From contig NW_025408668.1 in assembly GCF_020360975.1 (NCBI RefSeq), positions 5,084,001 through 5,148,000 of the forward strand: a DNA stretch of 64,000 nucleotides, read 5' to 3'. Shown one piece after another: positions 44,227-55,183 of the stretch (positions are counted from its first letter, which is position 1; each line of letters begins with the position of its first letter). This DNA is from Hirsutella rhossiliensis. Taxonomy: Eukaryota > Ascomycota > Sordariomycetes > Hypocreales > Ophiocordycipitaceae. The notes under the pieces are model-generated. The model saw only the letters and a list, made by a program, of their open reading frames with translations, searched no databases and was not told where the DNA came from. The translations under genes were made by a program, and so were the position numbers.

Positions 44227-45305
44227 TCAGGCAGCGGCGGCGGGCTTTGGCGACGACGTCTGCACAGGAACGCGCTGAGGCTTTGTGGCAGCAGACTCGG
44301 CAGCGGCAGCACCCTGCTTAAACGGCTCCTCGAGCCTGGTCCAAAAGACGCCGACAGGCTTGGCGAGAATCTCCTCTGCGCGCTCGGCAAAGACCATGTC
44401 CGAGGTAGCCTCGAGCGCCGCCAGCGAGGCCCTCAGCCACCCAACAATGGCGAGCAGGGCGCGCGGGTCGACGGCGGGGGAGCCCTTGAAGAGGTTGCGC
44501 CAGACGGCGCTGGCGAGGACGGCGTCGCCCTTGATAAGCCCCTCGTCGTAGGCGAGCAGCAGGCCGCGCCACTGGACAAAGATGTCCTTGAGGTAGCGCT
44601 GGCGCAGGGCGCTCGACGTGATGTTGTGGTCGAGGTGCATCTTCTTCTCGCACTCGAAGAAGAAGTGGTCCACCAGCTGCTGCTGCCAGCTGCGGTAGGC
44701 CTCGCGCTCAAAGCACCGCGCGCGCGCGTTGAGCAGGTACAGGTGCAGCATGGTGACGTGTGACCAGGTGCTGAAGCTGGGGTGTAGTTGGAAGGCTGCG
44801 TGCCGAGCGCCAGGCCAGGTCAGTTCATGGTGCTTCTCCTCACCCAATCCGTGCCCGAAGGGTGTATGTAGTACGCACTCTTATGCCAGACGTTGTTCTT
44901 GTCGGCGGGCCGGCCCAGCTCCTCTCCATCCTCGAGCCGCTCCACCTCGTCCTTCTTGCGCGCCTCCTCGGTGATGTGGTAGTCGGCCGCCCGCGAGCAC
45001 ACCTTGTACAGCCGCTCCGACGCACCCAGGACGCGGTACGACTCGGCCAAGGAGCCTCCCATGCCGAGGATCCTCTTCTCAGCCGTGCCGCTGAACCATC
45101 TGTGCTGGTGCTGTTGGGCCCATGATGACGGGGTTCGAGGAGACAGGAGGGCATGGTGCTTGGTCGTGGTCGGCGCACTCGTCCTCGTAGTCAACGTCGT
45201 CGTCGTCGTCGTCCTCGTGGCAGCGGCTCTGGCAGTGCTGGCGACCTGGACGAGGCTCCGGACCTGCCATCTGCACCTCTCGCAGGCCATTGCAGCTACC
45301 GCCAA
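44227..45305 (-). CDS. CBP3: Ubiquinol-cytochrome c reductase assembly chaperone CBP3/UQCC1
   Basis: Two exons, 45,305-44,879 and 44,795-44,227, phase-1 intron 83 nt (GTGCGT...GGCACGCAG), 331 residues. In yeast Cbp3 with Cbp6 binds the mitochondrial ribosome and newly made cytochrome b, the first step of complex III assembly. The N-terminus (MACERCRWQVRSLVQVASTA) is basic, Ser/Ala/Thr-rich and lacks acidic residues beyond one, as expected for a mitochondrial presequence. The conserved domain covers about 145-290: FQLHPSFSTWSHVTMLHLYL, SWQQQLVDHFFFECEKKM, SSALRQRYLKDIFVQWRGLL and AYDEGLIKGDAVLASAVWRN. The C-terminal 40 residues are Ala/Pro-rich. Tail-to-tail with DFR1. Confidence 0.94.
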
Positions 45306-46230
45306 GACGGGGAGGAGGAGAAGGAGAGCAAGAAGGAGGAGAATGGCAGGCTTGGAGCTTTATCGAGACGTGAATAAGGAGGCGGCGGCAACGGCGGCGG
45401 TGGCGTGGGCAACGGTTGTAGAGGGTGGCGCCCTCTGTCACTCGCCTTCTTTTTTCTCCCAAGCATCCATGACGCCGACGATTTTATCCATTTATCCAGG
45501 GCCCCAGAGGAAAATGCGCTCCACCGCTCCGGCCCCTTTATGCTTAGGTAAACGACACTAACCCCACCAAAAATCCCAAACTTGGATTCCAGTGAAGTAT
45601 AATAGCAAGTATATTAAAAGCTGTCTCATTCGAAAGAGAATCAAGCATATCACTTGCTTCTGGGTCTTTTGATTACGCGACCCAGCCGGGTGGTGCGTCC
45701 AGAAGGCTAAGGTAAATGCGCAATTTTTCCGCAGGTGAGCTTTGTTGGTGGGGGTCGGGCGGCCGACAGCGCTTAGATGATGCCATCTCATTGGCCAGTC
45801 AGCCAGCTTGCCGCGCGTGTGCGTACAGCCGCACCCGCACACCAACCACCATCTGAAAGCTGTTGGTCGTCATACGAAAGGCGTCGATGCACGAGCAACG
45901 ACATCCCCTCATGTCGATGTGGTGATGACTCGCATAATGGAGGCCACTGGGTATTCTCAGCATTACCTACCAACCTAGGTCTCAAGCGCAGCTGGTATTC
46001 ATTCTTTTACGCATATAACCGTCGTCTCCCTGTCGAGCCCAACATGGCGACCCCCATCTCACCAAGACGCGATCCCAAGGCTCCAGGGCAGGGCATTTGC
46101 GGGCCACTGGAACAGGGCAGTATCAGTACGTATATCGTCTACGGTGTGCTAGGTCTGCTCGGGTGCCTAGATGGTAATGCACCACTATATATTCCCCTCG
46201 ACGCAGCCGGACTCCAAGCCTCGGCAAAAA
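45306..46230. other. Intergenic region upstream of CBP3
   Basis: Promoter side of CBP3 (-). ORFs 45,777-46,235 (+) and 45,558-45,845 (-) have no recognisable content. An ATG-led stretch at 46,044 may already be part of the decayed gene to the right. Confidence 0.45.
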
Positions 46231-47673
46231 CATGAGATTCTCCCAAGTTTCACCACACGCACGGCCGAAAAAGCGCGACAACTTGGCGGAGGTCAATCCC
46301 CCCAGACCGACGCGGGTCCGATCAAGATCCCAACGAGCTCCTGACGAATCCCCCCAGAAGCGCCGACGGCCATCGCCTGGATGTCCTCTCTCTGGAGGTA
46401 CTGCTACTGGAGATGGCAAGCGATAATACTCAGAGTCCGGCAAACCCTCTTCGTTTCTGGACCCAACGAGGACAGTGGCCGTCAGAATACTTCGACTCTG
46501 GGAATACAGTGTGACTCTCGCTTGCGAGGGAGAAGTCACCGGCCTCCCTTGGCCGCAAGCGGTCTGAACAAAGCGCCAACAGCTCCCAAACTCTGGGTGA
46601 TCGGAAGCCGAGATAAAACAAGAGTGCACCCTAGAGAAACTCGCATTACAAGACTCTACTGGCGACCAAGGGCAGTTTTATAGACGACTCGGAGTCGGAT
46701 ATATATCACGGCTTATTAAGCTCGGAACGGACGATTCCAACGGACTTTCTTTTTGCGATGCCCCCCTCAAACAGGCGTGCCGCAGAGCAGAGGATGGAAA
46801 TGAGACGAGAGTCGCTCGAGATATCATGCCATTGATCGTTCCCTCGGCCGAGATTTGCGACATTCGGTGCGACTAAGCTTGCGTTCTTGATTGAGAGTAT
46901 CAATGAAGAATGCAATAATTCCATCTCCCTGACCGAGACTCGCCTATAGCCGGACTACTCTGTAGGATTCAAGCATGAGGCTTCGCAGGAAAACCAACTT
47001 GATAAGCTCTCACCATTCATCGGCAATTGGATATCTGGCGATTTGTCCATTTTCATGGCGACGTATCACTTGTACTTTCCATTTCTGACGTGCGAGGTCA
47101 AGCGTGGCGGTACTGGATCTCTCGGACCGTCAGAATGCATTCAATGACAGTCTTATGGCGCGCGCCGTGGTCGAGCTTTTCCGCCCGGGAAAGCGCGACA
47201 ACGAGCTCCACCGTCAGATCATTACCTTCTCGGCCTCTCACGACTACCGGACGGTTCGGATCTACGGCTACTACCCGGTGATCGTAGAGAAGAAGGATAT
47301 GCAATACTACCGTCACCCGATCCATGAGTTCAACTTCACGGCATCGGAAGGCAACGAGAACTGGACGGCGTATCGGTTTACCAAAGATATCTATGACCTC
47401 TGGATGCCAGCGCATCTTTAGAGAATATGCTCAGCCATTAACCAATTGCCATCCGACTTGGACTTTGATGTCCCGCCGCTCCCCGGAACCGGACTGTCTC
47501 AAGACATCGAGAGCCGTCGTTTCTCGCAGCCGGACGCTGGGTCCCCTGCGGTGTCCAAGGAACATGTCAGTCAATCGAGTATCCGCCAGGTGGTCACCCC
47601 GGATAGCTCATGCACGGCACCTGGGGCCGCGAAGAGACAGGGTGAGGTCGGACGGTGCCAAGTAGATGAATGA
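46231..47673 (+). pseudogene. Decayed fungal DUF7924-type gene
   Basis: Fragments of one protein lie in order on the plus strand but in different frames. 46,231-46,428: basic Arg/Pro/Ser start (VSPHARPKKRDNLAEVNPPR). About 46,855-47,100: GATKLAFLIESINEECNNSI, PDYSVGFKHEAF (after a TAG), LSPFIGNWISGDLSIFMATY and HLYFPFLTCEVK. A frameshift near 47,105 follows, then AVLDLSDRQNAFNDSLMARA, VVELFRPGKRDNELHRQI, HDYRTVRIYGYYPVI, YYRHPIHEFNFT and YDLWMPAHL, then TAG at 47,419 and, in frame, RICSAINQLPSDLDFDVPPL to a stop at 47,673. This order matches, from memory, the large family of fungal proteins with a C-terminal DUF7924 (PD-(D/E)XK-like) domain, often repeat-associated. The stops are not all RIP-type. 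Non-functional. Confidence 0.75.
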
Positions 47674-47786
47674 CACACTGATACAAAAATCAGGCCGTCT
47701 CTGCCTCGGAATGGCGCATCGTTGCTGGAGTGCAGTGCTGATGACCCTCTGTCCATGACCGGTCCGTGTCTACAACTCCCATGGCT

Positions 47787-49260
47787 TCACTGGGCGCTTG
47801 AAAAGACCAGACTGCTGTTGGTCCCCCCAAACCCAAAGCTGTTGGACACGGCCACCTTGACCTGCTTTTGTTGCGGCACGAGCGGCACGAGATTGAAGCT
47901 CGTCCCGACGTCTGGCTTTGTTAGGTTTAGCGTCGCGGGCACGACTCCCTGTGCATTCACGTCAGTCAAAGGGGTCAGGTAACAAGAAAGGACGCGAGAG
48001 CAGAGTGAGAGAGGGTTGGGAATGGGAAGCAAATGGTGACGGTGACGTCTGCTTTGCATACCTCGTGTATGGTCAGAATGGCAAAGAGCGCTTCAATGGC
48101 CCCGGCTGCTCCCAGCAGATGCCCAATGGCCGCCTTTGTGCTGCTCACCGTCACCTGCGACTCGCACGATACGCCCTCGTCGCCGAGCATGAGCCGTCCT
48201 ATGGCAGCCGCCTCGGCCGCGTCCCCGACGCGCGTGCCCGTAGCGTGCGCGTTGATGTAGTCCACCTCAGCCGGCCTCACCCGCCCGTTGCGCAGCGCCC
48301 TCGCCATGGCCAGGTAAGCCCCGTTGCCATCCCCGCGCGGCGCCGTCATGTGGTGGGCGTCTCCGCTGCAGCCGTAGCCGCGCACCTCGGCGTAGATGTG
48401 CGCGCCCCTCGCCCGCGCGTGCTCGCGCTCCTCGAGCACGCACACGGCGGCGCCCTCAGAGACGACGAAGCCGTCGCGGCCGGCGTCAAAGGGTCGGCAG
48501 CTGCGGCGCGGGTCGTCGTTGTAGGCCGTCGAGAGCGAGCGCGCGCGCCCGAAGCCGGCAAAGGTGAGCGGGTGGATGCACGACTCGGAGCCGCCTGCGA
48601 CCATGACGTCTGCGTCGCCGTGGGCGATGAAGCGCGATGCGTCGCCGATGGAGTGTGCGCCCGTTGTGCAAGCAGTCGTGGCTGCGTGGTTGGGCCCCTG
48701 GAAGCCGTACCTGATGGCGACGTGTCCGGCTGCCATGTTGATTAATATCTTGGGCACGAACAGGGGCGAGACTTTTTTGTAGCCCTGGTCAGTCCTTGCC
48801 CGTGTCAGCGGCTTCTTCATTTCTGCAACATGAGAATATGCCAGCCAGCTCAACTCACCTCGTCGTGGTGGGCCAGGCTGGTCTCGTAAATGTCGTCGAG
48901 GTTCCCGATGCCGCTGCCCAGACAGACACCAGTTGCTTCGCGGTCCTCTGCGCTGGTCGGCTCCCAGCCGGCATCCTTGAGGGCCATGTCGCTGGCGGCG
49001 ACGGCATATTGGGCAAAGGCGGACATGCGGCGCTGCTCGGGCGCAGAGAGCCAGTCTGCGGCGCGCCACTGGCCCTCGGCATCGCCACGGGGCACGATGC
49101 CAGCGACGGTGCTCGTCAGCTCCCGCCAGCGTTCCCGGGGCTCCCGAGAGGCGACGCTGGTGATGCCACAGTCGCCGGCCAGGAGGCGAGACCAGGTGCG
49201 CCGGATGCCGACGCCCAGCGGCGTGATGGCGCCCAGGCCCGTCACCACGACTCGGCGCAT
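47787..49260 (-). CDS. CEM1: Mitochondrial beta-ketoacyl-ACP synthase
   Basis: Condensing enzyme of type II mitochondrial fatty acid synthesis, which supplies octanoyl-ACP for lipoic acid. Exons 49,260-48,859; 48,784-48,062; 47,948-47,787 (introns 74 and 113 nt), 428 residues, close to the size of yeast Cem1. Motifs: [18 protein letters not shown] at the start; catalytic Cys in [15 protein letters not shown] (about residue 173); [11 protein letters not shown] and [16 protein letters not shown] with the two catalytic histidines and lysine; [11 protein letters not shown] at the end. Splice junctions give [20 protein letters not shown] and [19 protein letters not shown]. An in-frame Met at 49,383 would add 41 residues, which could be a weak presequence; the start at 49,260 is my choice by family fit. 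Its product feeds lipoylation of pyruvate dehydrogenase, whose PDX1 gene is 4 kb away. Confidence 0.95.
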
Positions 49261-50193
49261 GGTGCTCCGCCGGCGATGGGCGAGTGATGGGTTCGGCGCC
49301 TCGGCTTGCCGCGCTCTCTCATCTGAGGGCTGGTGGGTGGTGAGACGGATAGAGGCGAGGCTATGTGTAGTTTGTGCTTGCAAGGTGGGTGAGTCGACGG
49401 CGGCAGAGAGGTCGACTGGTACCTCTGCCAGTTAATACGGGAGCACTCGGGCGCAGTTATGACAAGGAAGGAAGAGGAAAGATGGTGAGCTGAGGCTCGT
49501 CGGTGGAATGAGGCTCGAATCTGCGGCGTCAAAGGATCGTGTACATATGTACATTGACAAAGTACATGCCCTCCCATTCTTCCATGTCAGCAGGCTCCAG
49601 CACTCGGAGCACTGTAATGCCGCGAAACACAGGCTCACTGGAGGGAGGGCTGAAGCTCCTTTTCGCCTCGCCCACGGGACATTGGACGAGTAACTATAGA
49701 TATTAACCCGGAGTTCAGATGAAGACCGTTTCAAGCCAGCTCATGAGCAATTTCCACTAGCACGGCTTGCGCGTACCAAAAGCATCTTGGGTACCTCGCA
49801 TTGATAACGGCTGAAGTATCCTCCACGCCGTCCTGTGCCGGGCAGGTACCTCAGATGATGGCCATGTATGTACACAAGCCACCGGGCCGACGGACAGCAA
49901 CGGCCGACGTCTGCTCACGACCCAAATCTCACCGGCAAAGACGTTTCACGTCTCACCAACCACGAATCCAAAGAACTTGCTCACTCAATTGCTTCCATCT
50001 TCACCTCACGCCTCCGGCTCTCATCTCTGACCCCTGCTCGCAAACCCGCCCGTCTTCTCAGCCACCGTCCTGATCCTCGCCCTCTCTCCTCGGCGCGAGC
50101 TCGACACCAGAGCCACATGGCCTCGGCAAGGCCCTTGCTTGCGCCCGAGACCCCATTGACCTGTCCGGGCTCGAAAAGCCTCTCGACGCCGAC
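49261..50193. other. Divergent promoter region CEM1 / OPT
   Basis: About 0.9 kb between CEM1 (-) and the OPT gene (+). No other gene supported. The right 250 bp is C-rich leader-like sequence with an out-of-frame upstream ATG at 50,117 that opens a short ORF overlapping the OPT start. Confidence 0.5.
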
Positions 50194-53097
50194 ATGGCAG
50201 CGTCCGGCCGCGTCGGCGCAGAGGCCTCGGGCATAGACGCCGCCGCCGGCCCCGGCGCAAGGCCATCCATGTCTCGTCGGCGGTCCGACTCCATCGACGG
50301 GCTCTCGCCGACCTGGGCGCGCACCAGCGGCGATGGCGAGCTTGAGAACGAGCCCCTCATGGACCCTAACCTGCCGGATGACGAGTTCGAGCTCATGGAC
50401 CGCTCACGCCCCGACGAGGACGGCCTGCTCGCCGACGACGAGCTCAAGGTGCCCGGGCAGGATGCCGAGCTATCTGGCCAGCAAGAGGACTCGCCCTACC
50501 CCGAGGTCCGCGCCGCCATCCGCAACTACGATGAGGACCTCGCCTGCAACACGGTCCGCGCCTGGGTCATTGGCCTGTCCCTCGTCGTCGTCGGCGCCTC
50601 CATGAACACCCTCTTCTCCCTCCGCCAGCCCTCCATCTCCATCGGCTCACTCGTCGGTCAGATCATCGCCTGGCCCCTCGGCCACGCCTGGGCACGCTTC
50701 CTGCCCGACGCCCGCTTCAACACCCTCGGCCTGCGCTGGCGCCTCAACCCGGGTCCCTTTACCGTCAAGGAGCACAGCGTCATCGGCGTCATGGCCAGCG
50801 TCTCCTTTTCCGTCGCCTACTCCACCGACATTATCCTCGCCCAGCTCGTCTTTTACAAGCAAAATTTTGGCCTCCCCTTTCAGCTCCTCCTCACCATCTC
50901 GACGCAGTCCATCGGCTACGGCATTGCCGGTGTCATGCGCAAATTCCTAGGTTGGCCTTGTCCCCTTTTGCTTCCCTGTCCACCCTGAGCTGACTCGTTC
51001 TCCACGGACAAGTGTATCCGGCATCCATGATTTGGCCCGGCATCCTTGTCGCCGTCACGCTCATGAATGCCATGTATGAGCAAAACGACCTGCCCAACCC
51101 GTCCATCGTCGGAGGCTCCATGCCCCGGTTCCGCTGGTTCCTCGTCGTCACCGTCGCCTCCTTCTTCTACTACTTCATCCCCGGCTTCCTAGCCCAGTGC
51201 CTGAGCGTCTTTGCCTTTGCCACCTGGATCGCCCCGCAGAGCGCCGTCGTCAACCAGCTCTTTGGCGGCACCACTGGCCTGTCGCTCGTGCCCATCACCT
51301 TTGACTGGACCCAGATCGCTGGCTGGGTCGGCTCGCCTCTGATCCCTCCTTGGTAAGACGCCCCCTTTTGCCTCCTCGATTCCCGGCTCGTTTCTTACAG
51401 CGCCAGGTACGCCATTGCCAACGTCTTGATCGGCGTCGCCCTCTTCTACGTCGTCGGCTCATCGGTACTGCACTACTCGGGCGCGTGGTACGCCCAGTTC
51501 CTGCCCATGAGCGACGCCAACACGTACGACAACACGGGCCAGCCATACAACACCACGCGCGTCCTCAACCCCGACTTCACCCTCAACGAGCAGGCGTACA
51601 AGGACTATTCCCCGCTCTTCATCAGGTACGCCGGCTCTCCAGGAGGCGTAGCCCTTGGCTGACCGAAACAGCACGACTTTTGCCATTGCATACGGACTCG
51701 CGTTTGCGTCCATCTCGTCGCTTATCGTCCATACCTTTCTGCACTACCGCAAGCAGATCTGGAGGCAATACAAAAACAGCACCGGCGAGAAGCCCGACAT
51801 CCACATGAAGCTCATGAGCAAGTATGACGAGGCCCCGACCTGGTGGTACATGTCTCTCTTTGCCACCGTTGGTCGCCCTCCTGAAACCACGTTCATGTCA
51901 TGGGGGCTGGCGGCTAACTTTTGTGCAGATGCTCGTGTTGGGGCTTTACACCGTCCTGGCGTATCCCACCCAGCTCTCCTGGTGGGCGTTTCTGCTGGCC
52001 GTGGCCATCTCCTACGGGTTCGCCTTGCCCATCGGCATCATCGAGGCCGTGACCAACAACCAGATCGGCCTGAATGTCCTCACCGAGTTTGTCTACGGCT
52101 ACATCCAGCCGGGCAGGCCGTTGGCCCTGATGATGCAAGTCGCCCCGTTCCGTCCTTTCCGTGCCGATTCAGAGCCAGGATTCCGATAGAATAAGAAGAG
52201 AGGACTGACTTGGCAGGAACAGTTTCAAAACCTTTGGTTTCATCACAATGTACGTGTCTTCCTGCCTGCTGCTCTTACAATAGGAAATAATAGGCCGTGC
52301 CGCTGACTTCCCCAAAGGTCGCAAGCGCTGCGGTTCATCTCGGACCTCAAGTTTGGTCACTACATGAAGATTCCACCGAGGACCATGTTTTGGGCTCAAG
52401 TTGTCGCCACGACGCTGTCGTGCTTTGTCCAGGTCGCCGTACTTAACCTGGCCATTGGCGGCATAGACAACATCTGCGACACCCAGCAGCGGGACCGCTT
52501 CACCTGTCCCGGCGGCCGCGTCTTCTTTTCCGGTAATCCTCTTTCCCAATTCCCCCCTCCTCCCTCACCCCAACACACGCACATATATGGTCACTGACAC
52601 ACCCCCCAGCATCCGTCATCTGGGGCCTCATCGGCCCCGACCGCATGTTCTCCCCCGGACGCATCTACTCGGGCCTCTTCATCTTCTTCATCCTCGGCGC
52701 CGTCACCCCCGTCGCCATCTACTACGCCGCCAAGCGGTATCCCAGGTTGCCGCTGCGGTACCTCATGGCACCGCTCATCTTTGGCGGCGCCGGCGCCATC
52801 CCGCCCGCCACGCCGCTCAACTTCTTCTCGTGGGGGCTCGTTGGCTTCATCTTCCAGTACTGGATCAAGAACCGCCACGCTGCGTGGTGGAGCCGCCTCA
52901 ACTTCCTCACCTCGTGCGGCCTCGACCTCGGCCTTGCCATTGGTACCTTGTTCGTCTTCTTCGCCTTTTCCATGCATGGCGTCGAGCCGCCTCAGTGGTG
53001 GGGGAACACCATCGTCGCCACCACCATGGACGTCCAGGGCACAGCGGTGAGGGCAAAGGTGGAGGCAGGCCAGCATTTTGGCCCCGAGTTGTGGTAG
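50194..53097 (+). CDS. OPT-family oligopeptide transporter
   Basis: Proton-coupled importer of small peptides or related compounds at the plasma membrane. Eight exons: 50,194-50,950; 51,013-51,352; 51,407-51,625; 51,672-51,867; 51,929-52,134; 52,223-52,249; 52,318-52,532; 52,610-53,097; 815 residues with every junction in frame. About 95 acidic N-terminal residues precede the membrane part. Family blocks: NTVRAWVIGLSLVVVGASMN, RFNTLGLRWRLNPGPFTVKE, YPASMIWPGILVAVTLMNAM, KTFGFITMSQALRFISDLKF, GHYMKIPPRTMFWAQVVAT, and C-terminal NFFSWGLVGFIFQYWIKNR. Unusual: intron 5 is GC-AG (GCAAGT donor at 52,135), exon 6 is 27 nt, and introns 1 and 4 use GTTGG donors. Substrate not deducible. Confidence 0.94.
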
Positions 53098-53314
53098 CAG
53101 AGGCTTGCCTGACCACTGGGGTAACCTCGTTTGTGGGCGTGCGTTGGGAAAAAAGCGGCCATTGTAGGCCAGGCATTTAGATGCAGCACCGATGCATTTT
53201 GGACAAACGGCGTTTGGATACGTGATGGAGAGATGCCTCCATTAGTCTAATATCGTATAGTTACAGGAGACTCAAGGAGAGGGCTGTTGAGAAGAAGATT
53301 AAGAAGGCTCAGCG

Positions 53315-54690
53315 TCACAGGACCAGCCGCCCAGGTTCCTCTTCCAGAATCAACTTGCACCGCTCCAGGAATACTTGGGCCCTCTGCTCCTCCTCCTTGG
53401 GCACAACAAGCGTGAAGACGTTGGCGCCGCTCGACAGCCCCGGGACATGGGGGGCGGCAGGTTTCTTGGGCGCAGACTTGCGGCTGCTGGGGCCGGCCAG
53501 CTCATCGATGATATCGACGGCCTTCCTAGACCGGGGTTGCGGCGGAGGAGCGAGCATCGACGCGTGGGGGATGGCAGATATTTGGGGCAGGTAGACGCCG
53601 CGGGAGCCTGCCGCCTTGACTTTGTCGAGTCCGAGGATCTGAACGAAAAGCTCGGCGGAGGACGGCTTGCGGGAGATGAGGGGAAGGTCGTCGTTGGCGA
53701 CCTCGGCGGCCCTGCTGATAAAGGTCGAGAGCGGCAGGAAGACGCCGAGCGTTTCCTGGATCTTCCTCTGCACCTCGACGGCCTTGGCGAGCGACACGGG
53801 GACATTGATGCGCAGAGGCTGCGGCGCAGCGACTTCCCGCGACCCGGCACCCTTGGCGGGGGCGGGCTTCAACGGGGCGACCTTGATGTTGCTCAGGTCG
53901 AGATGGGACAGCTTCTCGAGGCGGGACGAGACGGTCGACGGGGCTTCGGCGTTGATAGTGCCGACAAAGGCCAGCACGTCGCCCTTGAGCAGCCGTCCAC
54001 CGGGCCCGGTTGGGGCGATGGTGGCGACGTCGTCGGGGCCGAGGCCGTGTTGCTTGACGAGGTGCTCGACGGCGGGCATGAGGGGGTACTTTTGCTCGTG
54101 CTTCTTGTCGCTGCTCGACGATGTACGACTCGCCGCCCGGGCGGGCTCCGATTCGCTCCGGTTCGTCGTCGTGGGCGGGGCCGAGGACTGTTGCTCGGGA
54201 GCGGCCTGCTGCTGCTTGGGCGATTCGTCGGCGGGCATCTCCAGGGCGGAAACGTCGTCGCCCGCGTCGGCGACGACGGCGATGCGCGAGCCGACCTGGA
54301 CCGACTTGCTGCCGTCGTGGGAGAGAATCTTCATCATGACGCCGTCGTCCTGGGCCTCGACGTCCATGGTGGCCTTGTCCGTCTCAATCTCGAGCAGCAC
54401 GTCGCCGGCGCTGAAGGGCTGGCCGTCCTTGACCTTCCAGGCGGCAATGTTGCCCTCGGTCATGGTGGGCGAGAGGGCGGGCATGGTGAAGTTGTGCGCG
54501 GCGAGGCATCGTGCCGAGGTGGCGAGCCCTGCAGGAAAGTCGACCGGAGTCTTGCGTCAGCAAACGGGTGGTAGCAAGCATTCGCCTCTCGCGTCTCTCG
54601 CAATTGTCCAAACATACCACGCGTGGCGGCGGCTCGACGGCTGGCGACGCGGGCCGAAGCACGGCACACGGCCGAGAGCGACGAGGCCAT
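53315..54690 (-). CDS. PDX1: Pyruvate dehydrogenase complex E3-binding protein (component X)
   Basis: Anchors dihydrolipoamide dehydrogenase (E3) to the E2 core in the mitochondrial matrix. Exons 54,690-54,618 and 54,528-53,315, intron 89 nt (GTATGT...TTTCCTGCAG), 428 residues. Residues 1-38 are a presequence (MASSLSAVCRASARVASRRA). The lipoyl domain follows: MPALSPTMTEGNIAAWKVKD with lipoyl-lysine in EIETDKATMDVEA (Lys about 76). A linker of Ser/Pro/Gln leads to the peripheral-subunit binding domain at about 173-213 (LMPAVEHLVKQHGLGPDDVA to GGRLLKGDVLAFV). The remaining region lacks the acetyltransferase HxxxDG motif, which separates this protein from E2. Convergent with OPT; divergent from the next gene. 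Confidence 0.94.
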
Positions 54691-55183
54691 TTGGAAGAGG
54701 CTCGATTGGGCGGGCAAGAGGCGGCGCAGATGAGTCGGGGTGCGTTGCGACCGTCGAGGCCCCAAGAGGTGACGTTGAGGATTGCATCGTGTGCAAAAGA
54801 GCGTCTGGAGCAATGTTGGGACAGCGGGCGCCGATGCTGGGCGGACGGGGCTACGAGGTACCGGTACCTGCGTTGGCGGATGAAGAAACTACTGCTCAGC
54901 ACTTACGGCAGAGAAGCTGGCTTAAACTGCTCCGTCCGGCACATTGGATAGGTCTCAGTACATACCGAGCCCGGCACCGCATCATCCCTGTCTAGCGCGT
55001 CGGCCAGGTCCCTGGCAGCCTCGACTTTTTTTTCTTCCACGCATCGGAACAACCACCGGGCTGGCCTCGACCGTCCTCGCGACCAAGCCTTTGATGGCCG
55101 CAGGCTCATGACGACATCCTGCAAGCTGAACCCCCCAGTGGCCCCCGTCCGTCGTCTCTACCGAGCACCCGTCGTCGTCGGCA
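54691..55183. promoter_or_regulatory. Divergent promoter PDX1 / mitochondrial protein
   Basis: 493 bp between start codons of two predicted mitochondrial genes. Includes a GGTACCGGTACC palindrome near 54,856-54,870 and a T8 tract at 55,027. Binding sites are not otherwise identifiable. Confidence 0.45.

Noticed and set aside
53375..54574. 399- and 442-codon plus-strand ORFs opposite PDX1
   Set aside because: Antisense shadows of a clearly recognised gene; low-complexity Gly/Arg/Asp translation.
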